A stretch of DNA of 64,000 nt from Pirellulaceae bacterium (GCA_029243025.1 JAQWSU010000030.1:62001-126000); one strand, 5' to 3'; counted from the first letter of the stretch, positions 55,114-64,000 are shown. Numbers and translations: made by a program. The notes: generated from the sequence alone by a model not told the origin.

Positions 55114-56865
55114 ATGAATCGTGTTGTACTACTCGGCAGTTTGGTATTCTTCGCCGCAACCCAAGGTCTTGTTCGTGCTGACTGCTCATGCGGTTACGAA
55201 CATCAACCGTCAGCTGATTGCGCATCGGTGGCGACTGGCTGCGGCACTGTGGCAAAAACAATTATGGTCCCGTCCTGGGTCACCGATACGAAAATGGTAA
55301 CTTGCACCGAGTATCGTCCGGAGAAGCGGGAGCGAAAAGTTACGACCTACAAAATGGTGCCGGAACAGAAGGAAGTCACGAGAAAGTGTATCGTGATGAC
55401 TCCTGAGCAGCACACGCGGACGGTCAATTACACTGTCTGTGTTCCGACGACCCGCAAGGTGACGAAGCAGTACAAGGTTCAAGTACCTTACTGGAAAGAA
55501 GTCACTCGGGATTGCACAGTGCGCGTTCCGATTTGGAAAGAGGTGAAGGAAGAGTACACGGTCCGTGTACCGGTGATGACCGAAGTCCAAGAGACTTATA
55601 CCGTGAATGTGCCGAAAAAGCGGACTGTTAGTCGTGAGGTGCAAGTCCGAGTTCCTGTTAAAAAGCAGGTTGCTCAGACCTACACCGCTTGTGTTCCCGT
55701 GACGGAACAAAAAGAAGTCACCTATGAGGTTTGTACGCCTGTCAAGAGTTTCCGAGAGGAGTCATGCCAGGTCATGGTGCCGGTGACTGAGGAGCAAGAA
55801 CAAAGCTACTGTGTTCGCGTTCCAATCAAGACAGAACGAGAGGAAACCTACACGGTTCGCGTGCCCGTTCATTCGACTCGTGAAGTGAAGTGCACGGTCA
55901 TGGTTCCTCATCAAGAGGAAAAGCAATGCACGCGAACCGTCTGCAAAATGGTTCCGGTCCAAAAGACCTGCACTGTGACGGTGGATCGTGGGCATTGGGA
56001 AACTCAAGTTGCCAAAGCCCATCAGTCGTCTTCGGCGTGTAATGACTGCAAGCCTTGCTCCAAGAAGGTCTGGGTGGCAAAGCCGGTTAAGGAAGAGCGG
56101 ACTTACACGACTTACGAACGGCAGGTTGAGAAAGTTCCTTACACGCGGACAGTCACCGTTTGCCGACCTGAGACCCAAACGCGTACCGTGAAGGTGGTCA
56201 ACTACGAGTGTCAGACAAAGACCCGCAAGGTGCCGTGCACGGAATGGAAGACGGAGACCCACACACGTAAGGTTCCGGTGACACGCATGGTTGCACAAAC
56301 CAAAACGCGTAAAGTTCCGGTCGTGACTTACAAGACCGAAAAGAAAACGAAGACCGTTCCGGTGACCCGGATGGTCAATGAAACCAAAACACGGATGGTC
56401 AACGTGTGTGAGTGGGAAACGCAAACCAAGACGGTCAACCAGACGGTCGTGGAATGTGTGGCTGAGCAAAAGACTCGAACTCGTAAGGTTTGCAAATATC
56501 AGCCGGAGACCCGCACCAGAACCCGTAAGGTTTGCGAATGGAAGACGGAAACTCGGAAAAAGGTGGATCGTGTCCGTGCCTGTCGTACGGAAGTTCGCGA
56601 AAAAACCTACGACGTGACCGACTACAAGAAGGAAACGCGAACTAAGGAAGTCACTTGCACGAAGATGGTTCCGAAGACGGAAATGAGAACGCATACCGTC
56701 ACGGTCAACAAGTGTGTTCCTGTCGAAACGACCAGGGAAGTCACGGTGATGGTCCCGCATCAGGTGCAAAAGGAAGTTCCCGTGCGACGATGTGTGATGG
56801 TTCCAAAGACCATCCACGTTCGAGCCCGACCCTGCAATACGGGTTGCTCGTCATGCTGCAACTAA
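55114..56865 (+). CDS. YTV-family repeat protein, exported
   Basis: 583 residues. A short signal peptide (LGSLVFFAATQGLVRADCS) is followed by tandem repeats of about 10-16 residues with patterns like EETYTVRVPV, VTYEVCTPV, KTRKVPVTRMV. YTV repeats are a planctomycete-specific family first noted in Rhodopirellula. The protein is rich in Thr, Val, Lys, Arg and Cys. The first half is mostly YTVxVP repeats and the second KTRKVP repeats, so it may be a two-part array. It ends in CNTGCSSCCN, Cys-rich. A wall or surface structural role is inferred. It is followed by a strong terminator. Confidence 0.9.
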   Translation: MNRVVLLGSLVFFAATQGLVRADCSCGYEHQPSADCASVATGCGTVAKTIMVPSWVTDTKMVTCTEYRPEKRERKVTTYKMVPEQKEVTRKCIVMTPEQHTRTVNYTVCVPTTRKVTKQYKVQVPYWKEVTRDCTVRVPIWKEVKEEYTVRVPVMTEVQETYTVNVPKKRTVSREVQVRVPVKKQVAQTYTACVPVTEQKEVTYEVCTPVKSFREESCQVMVPVTEEQEQSYCVRVPIKTEREETYTVRVPVHSTREVKCTVMVPHQEEKQCTRTVCKMVPVQKTCTVTVDRGHWETQVAKAHQSSSACNDCKPCSKKVWVAKPVKEERTYTTYERQVEKVPYTRTVTVCRPETQTRTVKVVNYECQTKTRKVPCTEWKTETHTRKVPVTRMVAQTKTRKVPVVTYKTEKKTKTVPVTRMVNETKTRMVNVCEWETQTKTVNQTVVECVAEQKTRTRKVCKYQPETRTRTRKVCEWKTETRKKVDRVRACRTEVREKTYDVTDYKKETRTKEVTCTKMVPKTEMRTHTVTVNKCVPVETTREVTVMVPHQVQKEVPVRRCVMVPKTIHVRARPCNTGCSSCCN

Positions 56866-56895
56866 GTTGATGAGTGAAATTCGAAAACGACCCGA

Positions 56896-56930
56896 GACGA
56901 GTCCTCTTGGCGGAGGACTCGTCTTTTTTT
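56896..56930 (+). terminator. Rho-independent terminator
   Basis: Perfect 11-base stem GACGAGTCCTC / GAGGACTCGTC with a 6-base loop, followed by seven T. It separates the YTV gene from prfB. The remaining sequence to the prfB start (56931-57171) contains no supported gene. Confidence 0.93.
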
Positions 56931-57171
56931 GCGAAAATTACACCGGTCGTTGGCTGAATCCTCTGAGAGGGGGATCTTCGCGGTCACCCCAGGAATCGTT
57001 ATACTCAACGACACCCGTTTGCTCACCTTGGGCCAGTTCGCTGCTTCTGACTTTAGCGTAGCGTCGTTGCGAGGCCCGAGCGGGTGGTCGATGTTTCTGG
57101 AATATCTCTCCCGGAACTGTTCGTCCCACGTTTTGACTAGTCATGGAAAGTGTGATTGGCGGAGTTTAACC

Positions 57172-58270
57172 ATGGATCGAGAAATTCATCACCGCATCGA
57201 CCAAATTCGGCAACAGATTGTCCAGTTGCGAGACGGTCTTTGACTTGGATCAAAATGTTGAAAAAATCAAGGGAATCGAAGCTCGAATGTCCGAAGCTGG
57301 TTTCTGGGATGACCAAGAAGCGGCTCAACAACACGTAGGCGACTTGAAGTCGCTGAAAGCGCTCGTTACGCCGTTGACCGAGGCGATCGGTACTGCGGAA
57401 GATCTAGTGGCCATGGCCGAAATGGCCGAAGAAGATTCGTCTTTTGAGTCGGAGGTGATTGCGGAAGTCGACCGACTAGAGACCGAAGTTGAGGCGCTGC
57501 AACTCAAGACGCTGCTCAGCGGAACGCACGATGGGAGTGGGGCTATATTGACCATCAACGCGCGCGATGGCGGAACCGATGCGAATGATTGGGCCGACAT
57601 GCTGCTGAGGATGTATGCACAATGGGCGCAAAAAAATGGGTATTCCGTTGCCCTGATCGACCGGAATGATAATGATGAGGCCGGCATTAATAGCGCCTCG
57701 GTTGCAGTTCGTGGTCCGATGGCTTACGGCTATCTGAAGGGCGAGACGGGTTTGCATCGTTTGGTGCGAATTAGTCCTTTTAATTCGGAAGGAAAGCGGC
57801 AGACGAGCTTTGCTGCTGTCGATGTTTCCCCTGAAATTGCTGATAGTGTTGAAGTCGAAATCAACGACAGCGATGTTCGCGAAGATACTTATCGGGCAAG
57901 TGGTGCCGGTGGACAGCATGTCAATAAGACGGATAGTGCAATCCGCTTGACTCACATGCCGTCAGGTATTGTCGCTCAGTGCCAGAATGAACGAAGCCAA
58001 CATAAGAATCGTGCGTCAGCCTGGAAAATGTTGCGGTCTCGGTTGGCACGTGTGGAAGAAGAAAAACGCGAAGCAGAGTCGGCTCAAAAATATAAGGATC
58101 AGGCTCGTGTCGGATTTGGATCCCAGATTCGAAACTATTTCTTGCATCCCGATCAACGTGTCAAAGACGCTCGCACAGGGCATTCAGTTGGGAATTTCCA
58201 CCACGTCTTGGATGGTAATATTCAATCATTTCTCGAATCTTACATGCGATGGCGGGTGAAAGAGGACTGA
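57172..58270 (+). CDS. prfB: Peptide chain release factor 2, read by programmed +1 frameshift
   Basis: Begins at ATG 57172 (GGAG seven bases upstream), which encodes 23 residues and reaches an in-frame TGA at 57241. A +1 shift there (join 57172-57240, 57242-58270) gives a product of about 366 residues. The second frame carries the SPF tripeptide (RISPFNSEGKRQ) that marks RF2 and the GAGGQHVNKTD motif. RF2 terminates at UGA and UAA, so the in-frame UGA creates autoregulation. The E. coli-type sequence (CTT TGA C) is present at the site. Confidence 0.95.
57238..57244 (+). promoter_or_regulatory. RF2 programmed +1 frameshift site
   Basis: CTT TGA C: Leu codon, stop in frame 1, with C after the stop as in other prfB genes. 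The upstream Shine-Dalgarno-like element of E. coli (AGGGGG) is not obvious; AGACGG lies close by. Confidence 0.9.
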
Positions 58271-58413
58271 GATTTCGACGTTGAGCAATCGATGGTAGAG
58301 CTGGTTGCGTGGTGAAAAGGTAGCTTTCGACCACTGACGCGGAAATGATGGTTGCTCATGTAAGCCGTATTGCGTGATGGTCTCTTCGACATGTTGTCCA
58401 CAAAGGATGCCTT

Positions 58414-58983
58414 GTGAATCAGTCGCTATGGATACCCTACCCATCTTGTCCCGTTGGGGTTCAATTTGATTCGGTACGGGAACGTCACAGCCATCAACTG
58501 TTGATGCGTCACGATTCCGATGTGCTGGAAATGGCCCAATCGATCGAAGGAGCGGGCGACGAAGCTTGGCCCGATAGCCCCGTTTTCCAGCAAGTCGAGC
58601 CTTGCGAATTGGGAGAGGGTCGCCAAGGCATCGTTGCCGTGGGCTTGGGGGGGACGAGCCACTGGTCGATGGCGATTGACGGCGACTTGGCCGTTGGCTT
58701 GAAATTCGATGTGGCTTGTCGCGTGAGTGAATCCCCCTCTTTTTTGGGGTCCAGTTACCGCATGCGCCAGCCGATCAACACGATTAACGATTCTCGCGTG
58801 GAATGGAATTCTTCGGTGAATTCGGGGGGGCGAGTGGCTCTTGAGCTCCTTCAGGGCAGCCTGACCGTTACCGAGAACAATCGGCGACTCGTGATCCTGG
58901 CCGATCCGGTTGCGACTGGCTTTCCAGCGACGATTCGCTGGGGCTATCGGCTCTTTTTCGTTGGAAATCTGGCTTCTGCCTGA
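58414..58983 (+). CDS. Conserved-looking protein of unknown function
   Basis: 189 residues from GTG 58414, with AAGGA seven bases upstream. The body is compact with mixed strand and helix. Segments such as VGLGGTSHWSMAIDGDLAVGLKFDVACRVSE and MRQPINTINDSRVEWNS look like a folded domain, with no signal peptide or motif I know. The opposite-strand frame of 231 residues here is very Arg/Pro/Ser rich and looks like a shadow. It stands 143 bases after prfB on the same strand. Confidence 0.65.
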   Translation: MNQSLWIPYPSCPVGVQFDSVRERHSHQLLMRHDSDVLEMAQSIEGAGDEAWPDSPVFQQVEPCELGEGRQGIVAVGLGGTSHWSMAIDGDLAVGLKFDVACRVSESPSFLGSSYRMRQPINTINDSRVEWNSSVNSGGRVALELLQGSLTVTENNRRLVILADPVATGFPATIRWGYRLFFVGNLASA

Positions 58984-59183
58984 GTTGGATGGGCGGTGTG
59001 CGATCTCTGCTGTCGTCGTTTGGTGGTTATTGCGTGGGGAAGGTCGGGCTGATTCTGGCCGACTCCGAACGATTTGGCCAAAATCTGCTGCCAGTTCAGT
59101 CGGTTGCCCGCTTGATTTCAAACGGCTGTTCTTGGAAACTTAGGGGTTCCACGTCTGCCGGCCAAGCAAGGAAATGATCCCCG

Positions 59184-59891
59184 ATGGTTTTCCAAGAAAT
59201 CGATAAGTTAAAGAAAGACTACACCGACAAATACGTGGTCGTTGACGATCATCGTCCCGAGCTCAAACGGTTCCAAGGGATGACTGGTTTGATCAAGACT
59301 GTCAACATGAACGGTCGCGCGTTGGTCGAATTTGATGCTTACCAAAATATTGGTTGGTTCGACATCGAGCTGGATTTTCTGAAAGTCGTCGACAAGCCGG
59401 CTCCCGAGGAAAAAGAGGAAAAAGCGGCCAAGAAACCGGCAGCCAAGAAACCGGCAGCCGAGAAACCGGCAGCCGAGAAACCGGCGGGCAAGCCGGAGAA
59501 AAAAGCGGATGCGGGTATGTCAGTAGCCGACATCCTTTCCGCGGCACGCGGTGGCGAAGCGTCCAAGCCGAAGGCGGCCGCGAGCACGGACGATATTTTG
59601 GCTGCTGCTCGAGGTGAAGCCAAGCCCGCCGCCGAGAAGGCCAAGCCCGCGGATGGCTCCAATCTGTCGGTCGAGGATATCTTGGCCGCCGCTCGAGGTG
59701 GAGGAGCGGCTTCCGCTCCTGCGGAAGCGACAGCGGAGCAATCAGCGACGGAAGTCGAGGCTGTGGAAGAAGAAGCGGTTGCTGAAGACGCCGTCGAGGA
59801 GGCCGCTGCCGAACCGGCAAAGTCGGCCTCAGGGCCGCTGCCTACCGACATTGATGAGATTGTCGCGTTTTGTCGAGAACGGGACGGCTAA
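59184..59891 (+). CDS. Protein with SH3-like N-terminal domain and three DILAAARG motifs
   Basis: 235 residues. The N-terminal 70 residues (KYVVVDDHRPELKRFQGMTGLIKTVN, ALVEFDAYQNIGWFDIELDFLKVVD) look like a small KOW/SH3-type barrel. A Lys/Ala/Pro/Glu-rich linker follows with a 15-base DNA repeat. Three short motifs come next: MSVADILSAARGG (112-124), STDDILAAARGE (about 134-145), LSVEDILAAARGG (161-173). An acidic stretch leads to the C-terminal LPTDIDEIVAFCRERDG. The motifs look like repeated binding sites for one partner. No catalytic residues. I recognise no named family. The protein has no signal peptide, so it is probably cytoplasmic. Confidence 0.75.
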   Translation: MVFQEIDKLKKDYTDKYVVVDDHRPELKRFQGMTGLIKTVNMNGRALVEFDAYQNIGWFDIELDFLKVVDKPAPEEKEEKAAKKPAAKKPAAEKPAAEKPAGKPEKKADAGMSVADILSAARGGEASKPKAAASTDDILAAARGEAKPAAEKAKPADGSNLSVEDILAAARGGGAASAPAEATAEQSATEVEAVEEEAVAEDAVEEAAAEPAKSASGPLPTDIDEIVAFCRERDG

Positions 59892-60180
59892 TTGCCCCGG
59901 ATCGGGCTGTCATGGCTTCGATCGAAAAAGCTGAAATATTCGGTCGTTTATTGCTTCTCCTAGTTGCATTCTGTCAGTTTTCCCCAAACAATTTAAAAAG
60001 TCCCGATTGGCTGTCGCGGAGTTTGGTTTGCTCTGCGACCGCAGGCTGGAGTGCGACGCCTCCATCATCGAATTGGGCAACCCCACCCGCATTGCCCCAA
60101 GATTTCCCACCTAGAATCGTTTCGCGATTGACCCGTTGCACATCGTCACCCCAGCGATTGTCCGTTTGCAGAGGAATGAA

Positions 60181-60891
60181 GTGTTGATGCAGTCGAGGCT
60201 GACACTGGTTGTCGTTTTGCCATTTATGGTTCTGGTGACTTCAGGACTTCATGCAGCCACACCGTTGATTGCTCCGAAGTCGGCCGACTGGAAGTATCGG
60301 GATCAAGGGCTCGAGCGGGACCAGAGTAACTGGCGGACCGCGGCGTATGAAGACAGTGAATGGCGTGAAGGTCAAGCTCTGTTGGGCTATGGCGATCGGG
60401 ACATTCGCACAGAACTGTCGTTTGGTGGCAATCCGCAAAACAAAAGGCGAGTTGCTTTTTTCCGGCGTCGATTTTTTTCAGCCCGGAAACATCGGCAGTA
60501 TCTCGGTCGAATTTGCTGCGATGACGGTGCGGTTGTCTATCTCAATGGAAAAGAAGTCCAGCGTTTCAATATGCCGGGTGGGGTGATTACCGAGCATACC
60601 CAAGCGCTGACTGCTGTTGGGTCAGACGCAGTGGAGGAGCGACAGTTGCGTCCCTTCTTAATTGAAGAGCAATTGATTCAAGACGGCGAAAACCTGATCG
60701 CAGTGAGTGTTCATCAAGCGAACCCCACTAGCAGTGATTTGGCTTTTGATCTGGAACTGGTTGGGTTGGATGCGAAGGGTGAGATTCAACAGGCCGAATC
60801 TGAAGTCGCGGCTCATGCCCAGTCAGAACGAATGCGTGAAGCAAATGTGGGAGTGAATCCGGTCTTCCATCTCAAGGTCAAGCCACGTTAA
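60181..60891 (+). CDS. Exported protein of unknown function, possible beta-sandwich domain
   Basis: About 236 residues from GTG 60181 (GAGGA upstream) or 234 from ATG 60187. A signal peptide (LTLVVVLPFMVLVTSGLHAAT) leads to a domain with W and G patterns (KSADWKYRDQG, DSEWREGQALLGYGD, RRRFFSARKHR, CDDGAVVYLNGKEVQRFNM). The pattern resembles the carbohydrate/galactose-binding-like domains found in other secreted planctomycete proteins, but this is a weak match. No catalytic site is seen. Convergent with nadA, 14 bases away. Confidence 0.65.
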   Translation: MLMQSRLTLVVVLPFMVLVTSGLHAATPLIAPKSADWKYRDQGLERDQSNWRTAAYEDSEWREGQALLGYGDRDIRTELSFGGNPQNKRRVAFFRRRFFSARKHRQYLGRICCDDGAVVYLNGKEVQRFNMPGGVITEHTQALTAVGSDAVEERQLRPFLIEEQLIQDGENLIAVSVHQANPTSSDLAFDLELVGLDAKGEIQQAESEVAAHAQSERMREANVGVNPVFHLKVKPR

Positions 60892-60905
60892 AACTGGCGA
60901 TCGAT

Positions 60906-62045
60906 CTACTTGACGTTGAGCATTCGTTCCAGTGCGACCAGCGACCAACGACTGGTCTCTTCGTCAACTTTGATGCTGTTAACGGGCGTCCCAGAGTGCA
61001 GATTTTCCAGGCTCCAGCAGAGATGAGCCAGGTCGATCCGATACATCGTGGCGCACATGCAGACGACGGGTGAAAGAAAGTGGATTTCTTGTTCGGGGTG
61101 TTCGGCCTTGAGCCGATTCACCAAGTGGAGTTCGGTTCCGATGGCCCACCGTGTGCCGGCTGCTGCCGCTTTTACCGACTCGATGATCTTACCGGTCGAG
61201 CCTGAGATATCGGCAAGATCGTTGACTTCTTGCGGGCACTCGGGATGTACTAGGATTTGGATGTCTGAGTATTTATCACGAAATTGGTGCACATGCTCGG
61301 CGCGAAACATTTGATGAACGCTGCAGTGCCCTTTCCAGAGGATAACCCGACTGGTTTGAATCGAGGATGGAGTGTTTCCGCCGTATTCATCATGGTACGG
61401 ATCCCAGACTGGCATTTGATCGTTGCTGATCCCCATCTTTAAAGAGGTGTTTCTGCCAAGGTGTTGATCCGGGAAAAATAAGACCCGATCACCTCGGTCA
61501 AAAGCCCACTCCAAGACGGCTGCCGCATTACTTGAGGTACATACAATGCCACCGTTGCGACCGCAAAACGACTTCAAGCTGGCCGCCGAATTGATGTAGG
61601 TCACTGGGATTACCCGCGAGGTGTCGATCAATTCTCCCATGTCTTCCCAAGCTGTTTCGACTTGTTCGATGGCAGCCATGTCCGCCATTGAGCAACCTGC
61701 AGCCATGTCGGGGAGAATGACGGTGACACGCTCTTGGTTGCGTTCCATCAGTTTCTCGGGGCGATTGGCCAGAATGTCAGCTGTCTCGGCCATAAAGTGA
61801 ACGCCGCAAAAGACGATCGAACGGCAATCAGTACTGGAGGCTGCCAGTTGGCTGAGCTGGTAACTGTCGCCCCGCAAGTCGCTGTGCTTGATCACCTCAT
61901 CCTGTTGGTAATGATGTCCCAAGATCAACAACTCTGACCCGAGTTGTTTGCGGACCTTCTCGATTCGCGCCGATAATTCGGTGTTATCGAGCGATTTGAA
62001 AGGTGGTAATTCAAAAGAAGATGCTTGATCTACGGTCGTATTCAT
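60906..62045 (-). CDS. nadA: Quinolinate synthase A
   Basis: 379 residues from ATG 62045, which has GGAAGG about five bases upstream; the frame opens at 62159 without such a site. Makes quinolinate from iminoaspartate and dihydroxyacetone phosphate in NAD synthesis. The iron-sulfur ligand Cys are visible in VFCGVHFM, IVCTSSNAA and CMCATMYR. LILGHHYQQDEVIKHSDLRGDSYQLS is the substrate segment. The gene is divergent from trpG (192 bases between starts). Confidence 0.93.
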   Translation of the reverse strand: MNTTVDQASSFELPPFKSLDNTELSARIEKVRKQLGSELLILGHHYQQDEVIKHSDLRGDSYQLSQLAASSTDCRSIVFCGVHFMAETADILANRPEKLMERNQERVTVILPDMAAGCSMADMAAIEQVETAWEDMGELIDTSRVIPVTYINSAASLKSFCGRNGGIVCTSSNAAAVLEWAFDRGDRVLFFPDQHLGRNTSLKMGISNDQMPVWDPYHDEYGGNTPSSIQTSRVILWKGHCSVHQMFRAEHVHQFRDKYSDIQILVHPECPQEVNDLADISGSTGKIIESVKAAAAGTRWAIGTELHLVNRLKAEHPEQEIHFLSPVVCMCATMYRIDLAHLCWSLENLHSGTPVNSIKVDEETSRWSLVALERMLNVK

Positions 62046-62237
62046 GCATGCCTTCCCCGCGTAGTAAAACGTCTGTCCAGACTGATTATACAAGAGCCAT
62101 CGATTGTCGACAGGCACTGTTTCAAGATCTGTCGCTTGACGCTCGATCTGCGCGAACACATCCTGATCAATTTAACCAGGTGTGTTATGCTGATGTTGGG
62201 CATCTGGCAAGTTAAGGCTGCAAGCTAAGTTGGATTA

Positions 62238-62831
62238 ATGATACTTCTACTCGATAATTACGATTCATTCACCTACAACCTCGTTCAGAGGTTTGGGGAA
62301 CTTGACCCTTCGCTCGAACTGCAGGTTTATCGTAACGATCAAATCTCAGTGGATGAAATCGCTGCAAAACGGCCGACACATTTGATCATCTCGCCGGGGC
62401 CGTGCACGCCCGATCAGGCAGGGATCAGCGTTGACTGCGTTTCGCATTTCGCCGGTAAGCTGCCGATCTTGGGTGTTTGTTTGGGCCATCAATCGATCGG
62501 GCAAGCGACGGGTGGTGTGGTTAGTCGAGCGAAGCGATTAATGCATGGGAAGACGGATCAGATTCATCATGACGGTAAAGGTTTGTTTCGGGGATTACCG
62601 AATCCTTTCGTAGCAACTCGTTATCACAGCCTGATTGTCGAACCCCAAACGATCAGTGATCAATTTGAGATTTCGGCATGGTCCGACGCGCCAGACGGAA
62701 CACGAGAGGTCATGGGGATTCGGCACACGGAGTATCCGTTGATTGGCTGGCAGTTTCATCCGGAGAGTTTTCTGACGGAGTGCGGACCGGAAATGTTGCA
62801 AAACTTTCTCAAAATCCAATGGCCGAACTGA
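62238..62831 (+). CDS. trpG: Anthranilate/aminodeoxychorismate synthase glutamine amidotransferase
   Basis: 197 residues, the usual length. The N-terminus MILLLDNYDSFTYNLVQ and ISPGPCTPDQAGIS lead to the catalytic triad: Cys in GVCLGHQSIGQATGG and His/Glu in GWQFHPESFLTE. It supplies ammonia to anthranilate or aminodeoxychorismate synthase. The sequence does not separate TrpG from PabA. It overlaps moeA by 13 bases, so co-expression is expected. No synthase large subunit is in the window. Confidence 0.93.
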   Translation: MILLLDNYDSFTYNLVQRFGELDPSLELQVYRNDQISVDEIAAKRPTHLIISPGPCTPDQAGISVDCVSHFAGKLPILGVCLGHQSIGQATGGVVSRAKRLMHGKTDQIHHDGKGLFRGLPNPFVATRYHSLIVEPQTISDQFEISAWSDAPDGTREVMGIRHTEYPLIGWQFHPESFLTECGPEMLQNFLKIQWPN

Positions 62832-64000
62832 TTGGCATCGATGCGGCACGTGATTTGATTCGATCACGGGTCTGCCAGAACAAAGAGATTCGCGTGTCGC
62901 TGACCGATGCGATTGGCAATGTTCTTGCAGAAGATGTCGTGAGCGATACGGATTCTCCTCCGTACGACAAAGCGCTGATGGATGGATATGCAGTTCGGTC
63001 TAACGATATCGTGGGCCCGTCGGTTTGCCTTCGTGTGTTGGAGGAAGTGACTGCTGGAAATCTGCCCCAGCATCGGATTGTGCCCGGTACGGCGACTCGT
63101 ATCATGACGGGTGCGCCATTACCCGACGGGGCGGACGCAGTCGTGATGGTGGAAAAGACATTGTCGGGTGCTGATCCGTCGAGGGTCGAAATACGTGTGG
63201 ATACGATCAGTCCGGAGACGGCTGTCATGCGACAGGCTGCCTGCTTGCGTCGAGGACAGGCGGTGGTCACGCGCGGATGTCGTCTGAGTGCTGTCGAGGT
63301 GGGACTGTTGGCGGAGGTAGGTCGTGATTCCGTCAATGTCGTCCGGAAACCGCAGGTTGCGTTGGTGCAGACTGGTGACGAGCTGGTGTTGGCAGGTCAG
63401 GCGCTGCTGCCAGGGCAGATTCGCAATAGCAATGGGCCAATGCTGCGAGCTTTCGTCGAGCAAGCCGGAGCCCAGCCAGACGATTGTGGGATTGCTCGAG
63501 ATAATGAAGCATCACTGTCAGCCGCCGTTAAGCAGGGGCTCGGCTCCGATATTTTGCTTTTGTCCGGGGGAGTATCTGCCGGTGTGCTCGATCTTGTCCC
63601 GCAGGTGCTTGAGCAAGCGGGTGTCGAGCAAGTATTCCACAAAGTGAATATTCGTCCCGGAAAACCCATCTGGTTCGGAGTTGTAGAAGCAGATGGCGAG
63701 CGTTGTTTGGTTTTCGGCTTGCCAGGCAACCCGGTCAGTAGTCTCGTTTGTTTTTGTGTGTTTGTTGCGCCGGCAATCGCCGCCTGTGCTGGGCATCAAT
63801 TTCCTGATTCTGGCGATCCGAAAAGGCTCGCTCAGTCATTTGAATTGCGAGGTGCTCGACCTACCTATTGGCCCGCTCGGAGCCAGCCTGATGGATCGGT
63901 CATGCCATTGGATTGGCAAGGATCTGCCGATTTATATGCCATGATGCAAGCCGATTGTTTGTTGTTTTTTCCGCAAGGAAATCATCGGTACGCGGTCGAC
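62819..64000 (+). CDS. moeA: Molybdopterin molybdenumtransferase MoeA (3' end cut by the window)
   Basis: 394 codons are visible without a stop; the family is about 400-410 residues, so little is missing. Start ATG 62819 lies inside the end of trpG. The N-terminal segment has SDTDSPPYDKALMDGYAVRS, the middle IMTGAPLPDGADAVVMVE, and QTGDELV, IRNSNGPMLRAF and LSGGVSAGVLDLVPQVL are typical of MoeA. PGKPIWFGV and VFGLPGNPVSS follow. The enzyme inserts molybdate into adenylated molybdopterin. It would serve the molybdoenzyme at 31307-34129. Confidence 0.93.
   Translation, partial: MAELIGIDAARDLIRSRVCQNKEIRVSLTDAIGNVLAEDVVSDTDSPPYDKALMDGYAVRSNDIVGPSVCLRVLEEVTAGNLPQHRIVPGTATRIMTGAPLPDGADAVVMVEKTLSGADPSRVEIRVDTISPETAVMRQAACLRRGQAVVTRGCRLSAVEVGLLAEVGRDSVNVVRKPQVALVQTGDELVLAGQALLPGQIRNSNGPMLRAFVEQAGAQPDDCGIARDNEASLSAAVKQGLGSDILLLSGGVSAGVLDLVPQVLEQAGVEQVFHKVNIRPGKPIWFGVVEADGERCLVFGLPGNPVSSLVCFCVFVAPAIAACAGHQFPDSGDPKRLAQSFELRGARPTYWPARSQPDGSVMPLDWQGSADLYAMMQADCLLFFPQGNHRYAVD

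Noticed and set aside
58426-59121. 231-codon minus-strand frame
   Set aside because: Arg/Pro/Ser-rich composition and overlap with the better supported plus-strand gene at 58414; looks like a shadow.

Overview
The window looks like a chromosomal segment of a planctomycete, most like the Pirellulaceae (Rhodopirellula/Blastopirellula relatives). The evidence is a YTV-repeat secreted protein, a DUF1501 protein paired with a sulfatase, a PEP-CTERM/dockerin protein, a large pseudopilin and secretion-ATPase locus, a phosphate-porin-like protein and many exported proteins of unknown function. I see no insertion sequence, phage, CRISPR array or rRNA operon. Most of the window reads as ordinary vertically inherited chromosome.

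Layout. 1-2432: clpP (C-terminal end cut by the window edge), tig (trigger factor) and tRNA-Gly(GCC), all on the minus strand. 2933-9239 (plus): an FHA-domain protein, a DUF255 thioredoxin-like lipoprotein with a 12-copy repeat, and a three-gene proton-translocating transhydrogenase operon (pntAA-pntAB-pntB). 9361-12625: a PEP-CTERM protein with two aspartyl-protease-like motifs, then an NTP/NDP-exchange-type transporter. 12718-30108 (minus): a type II secretion/type IV pilus-like locus with two GspE/PilB ATPases, PilT, a GspF/PilC protein with an insertion, four class III signal (prepilin) proteins and a giant GspK-like protein of about 1,790 residues. 30454-34753 (plus): a DMSO-reductase-superfamily operon with a four-cluster ferredoxin subunit, a molybdopterin subunit and a TorD-type chaperone. 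34804-37521 (minus): beta-carbonic anhydrase followed by a SulP transporter, probably a bicarbonate uptake pair. 37522-39095 is gene-poor. 39096-48715 (plus): an OprO/P-type porin, a Cys-rich secreted protein, a secretin-like N-domain protein with no recognisable secretin barrel, an SSS symporter, a 57-residue polyQ protein missed by length cut-offs, and dihydroorotase. 49413-52529: DUF1501 protein and sulfatase. 52540-54960 (minus): floA, mnmA and a possible small upstream gene. 55114-64000: YTV-repeat protein, prfB with a programmed +1 frameshift, a protein carrying three DILAAARG-type motifs, nadA (minus), then overlapping trpG and moeA (moeA cut by the window end).

How the parts relate. 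The pilin/ATPase locus lacks a secretin, and the secretin-like protein at 41696 lacks a barrel, so neither alone makes a complete outer-membrane machine. The molybdoenzyme needs molybdopterin, and moeA lies in the same window. Its catalytic subunit appears to be a Tat lipoprotein, which may replace the missing membrane-anchor subunit.

The most promising items for follow-up are the barrel-less secretin-like protein, the giant pseudopilin and the GspF insertion, the DILAAARG protein, the polyQ small gene coupled to pyrC, and the lipid-anchored molybdoenzyme. No database search could be run. Family names rest on motifs read by eye.
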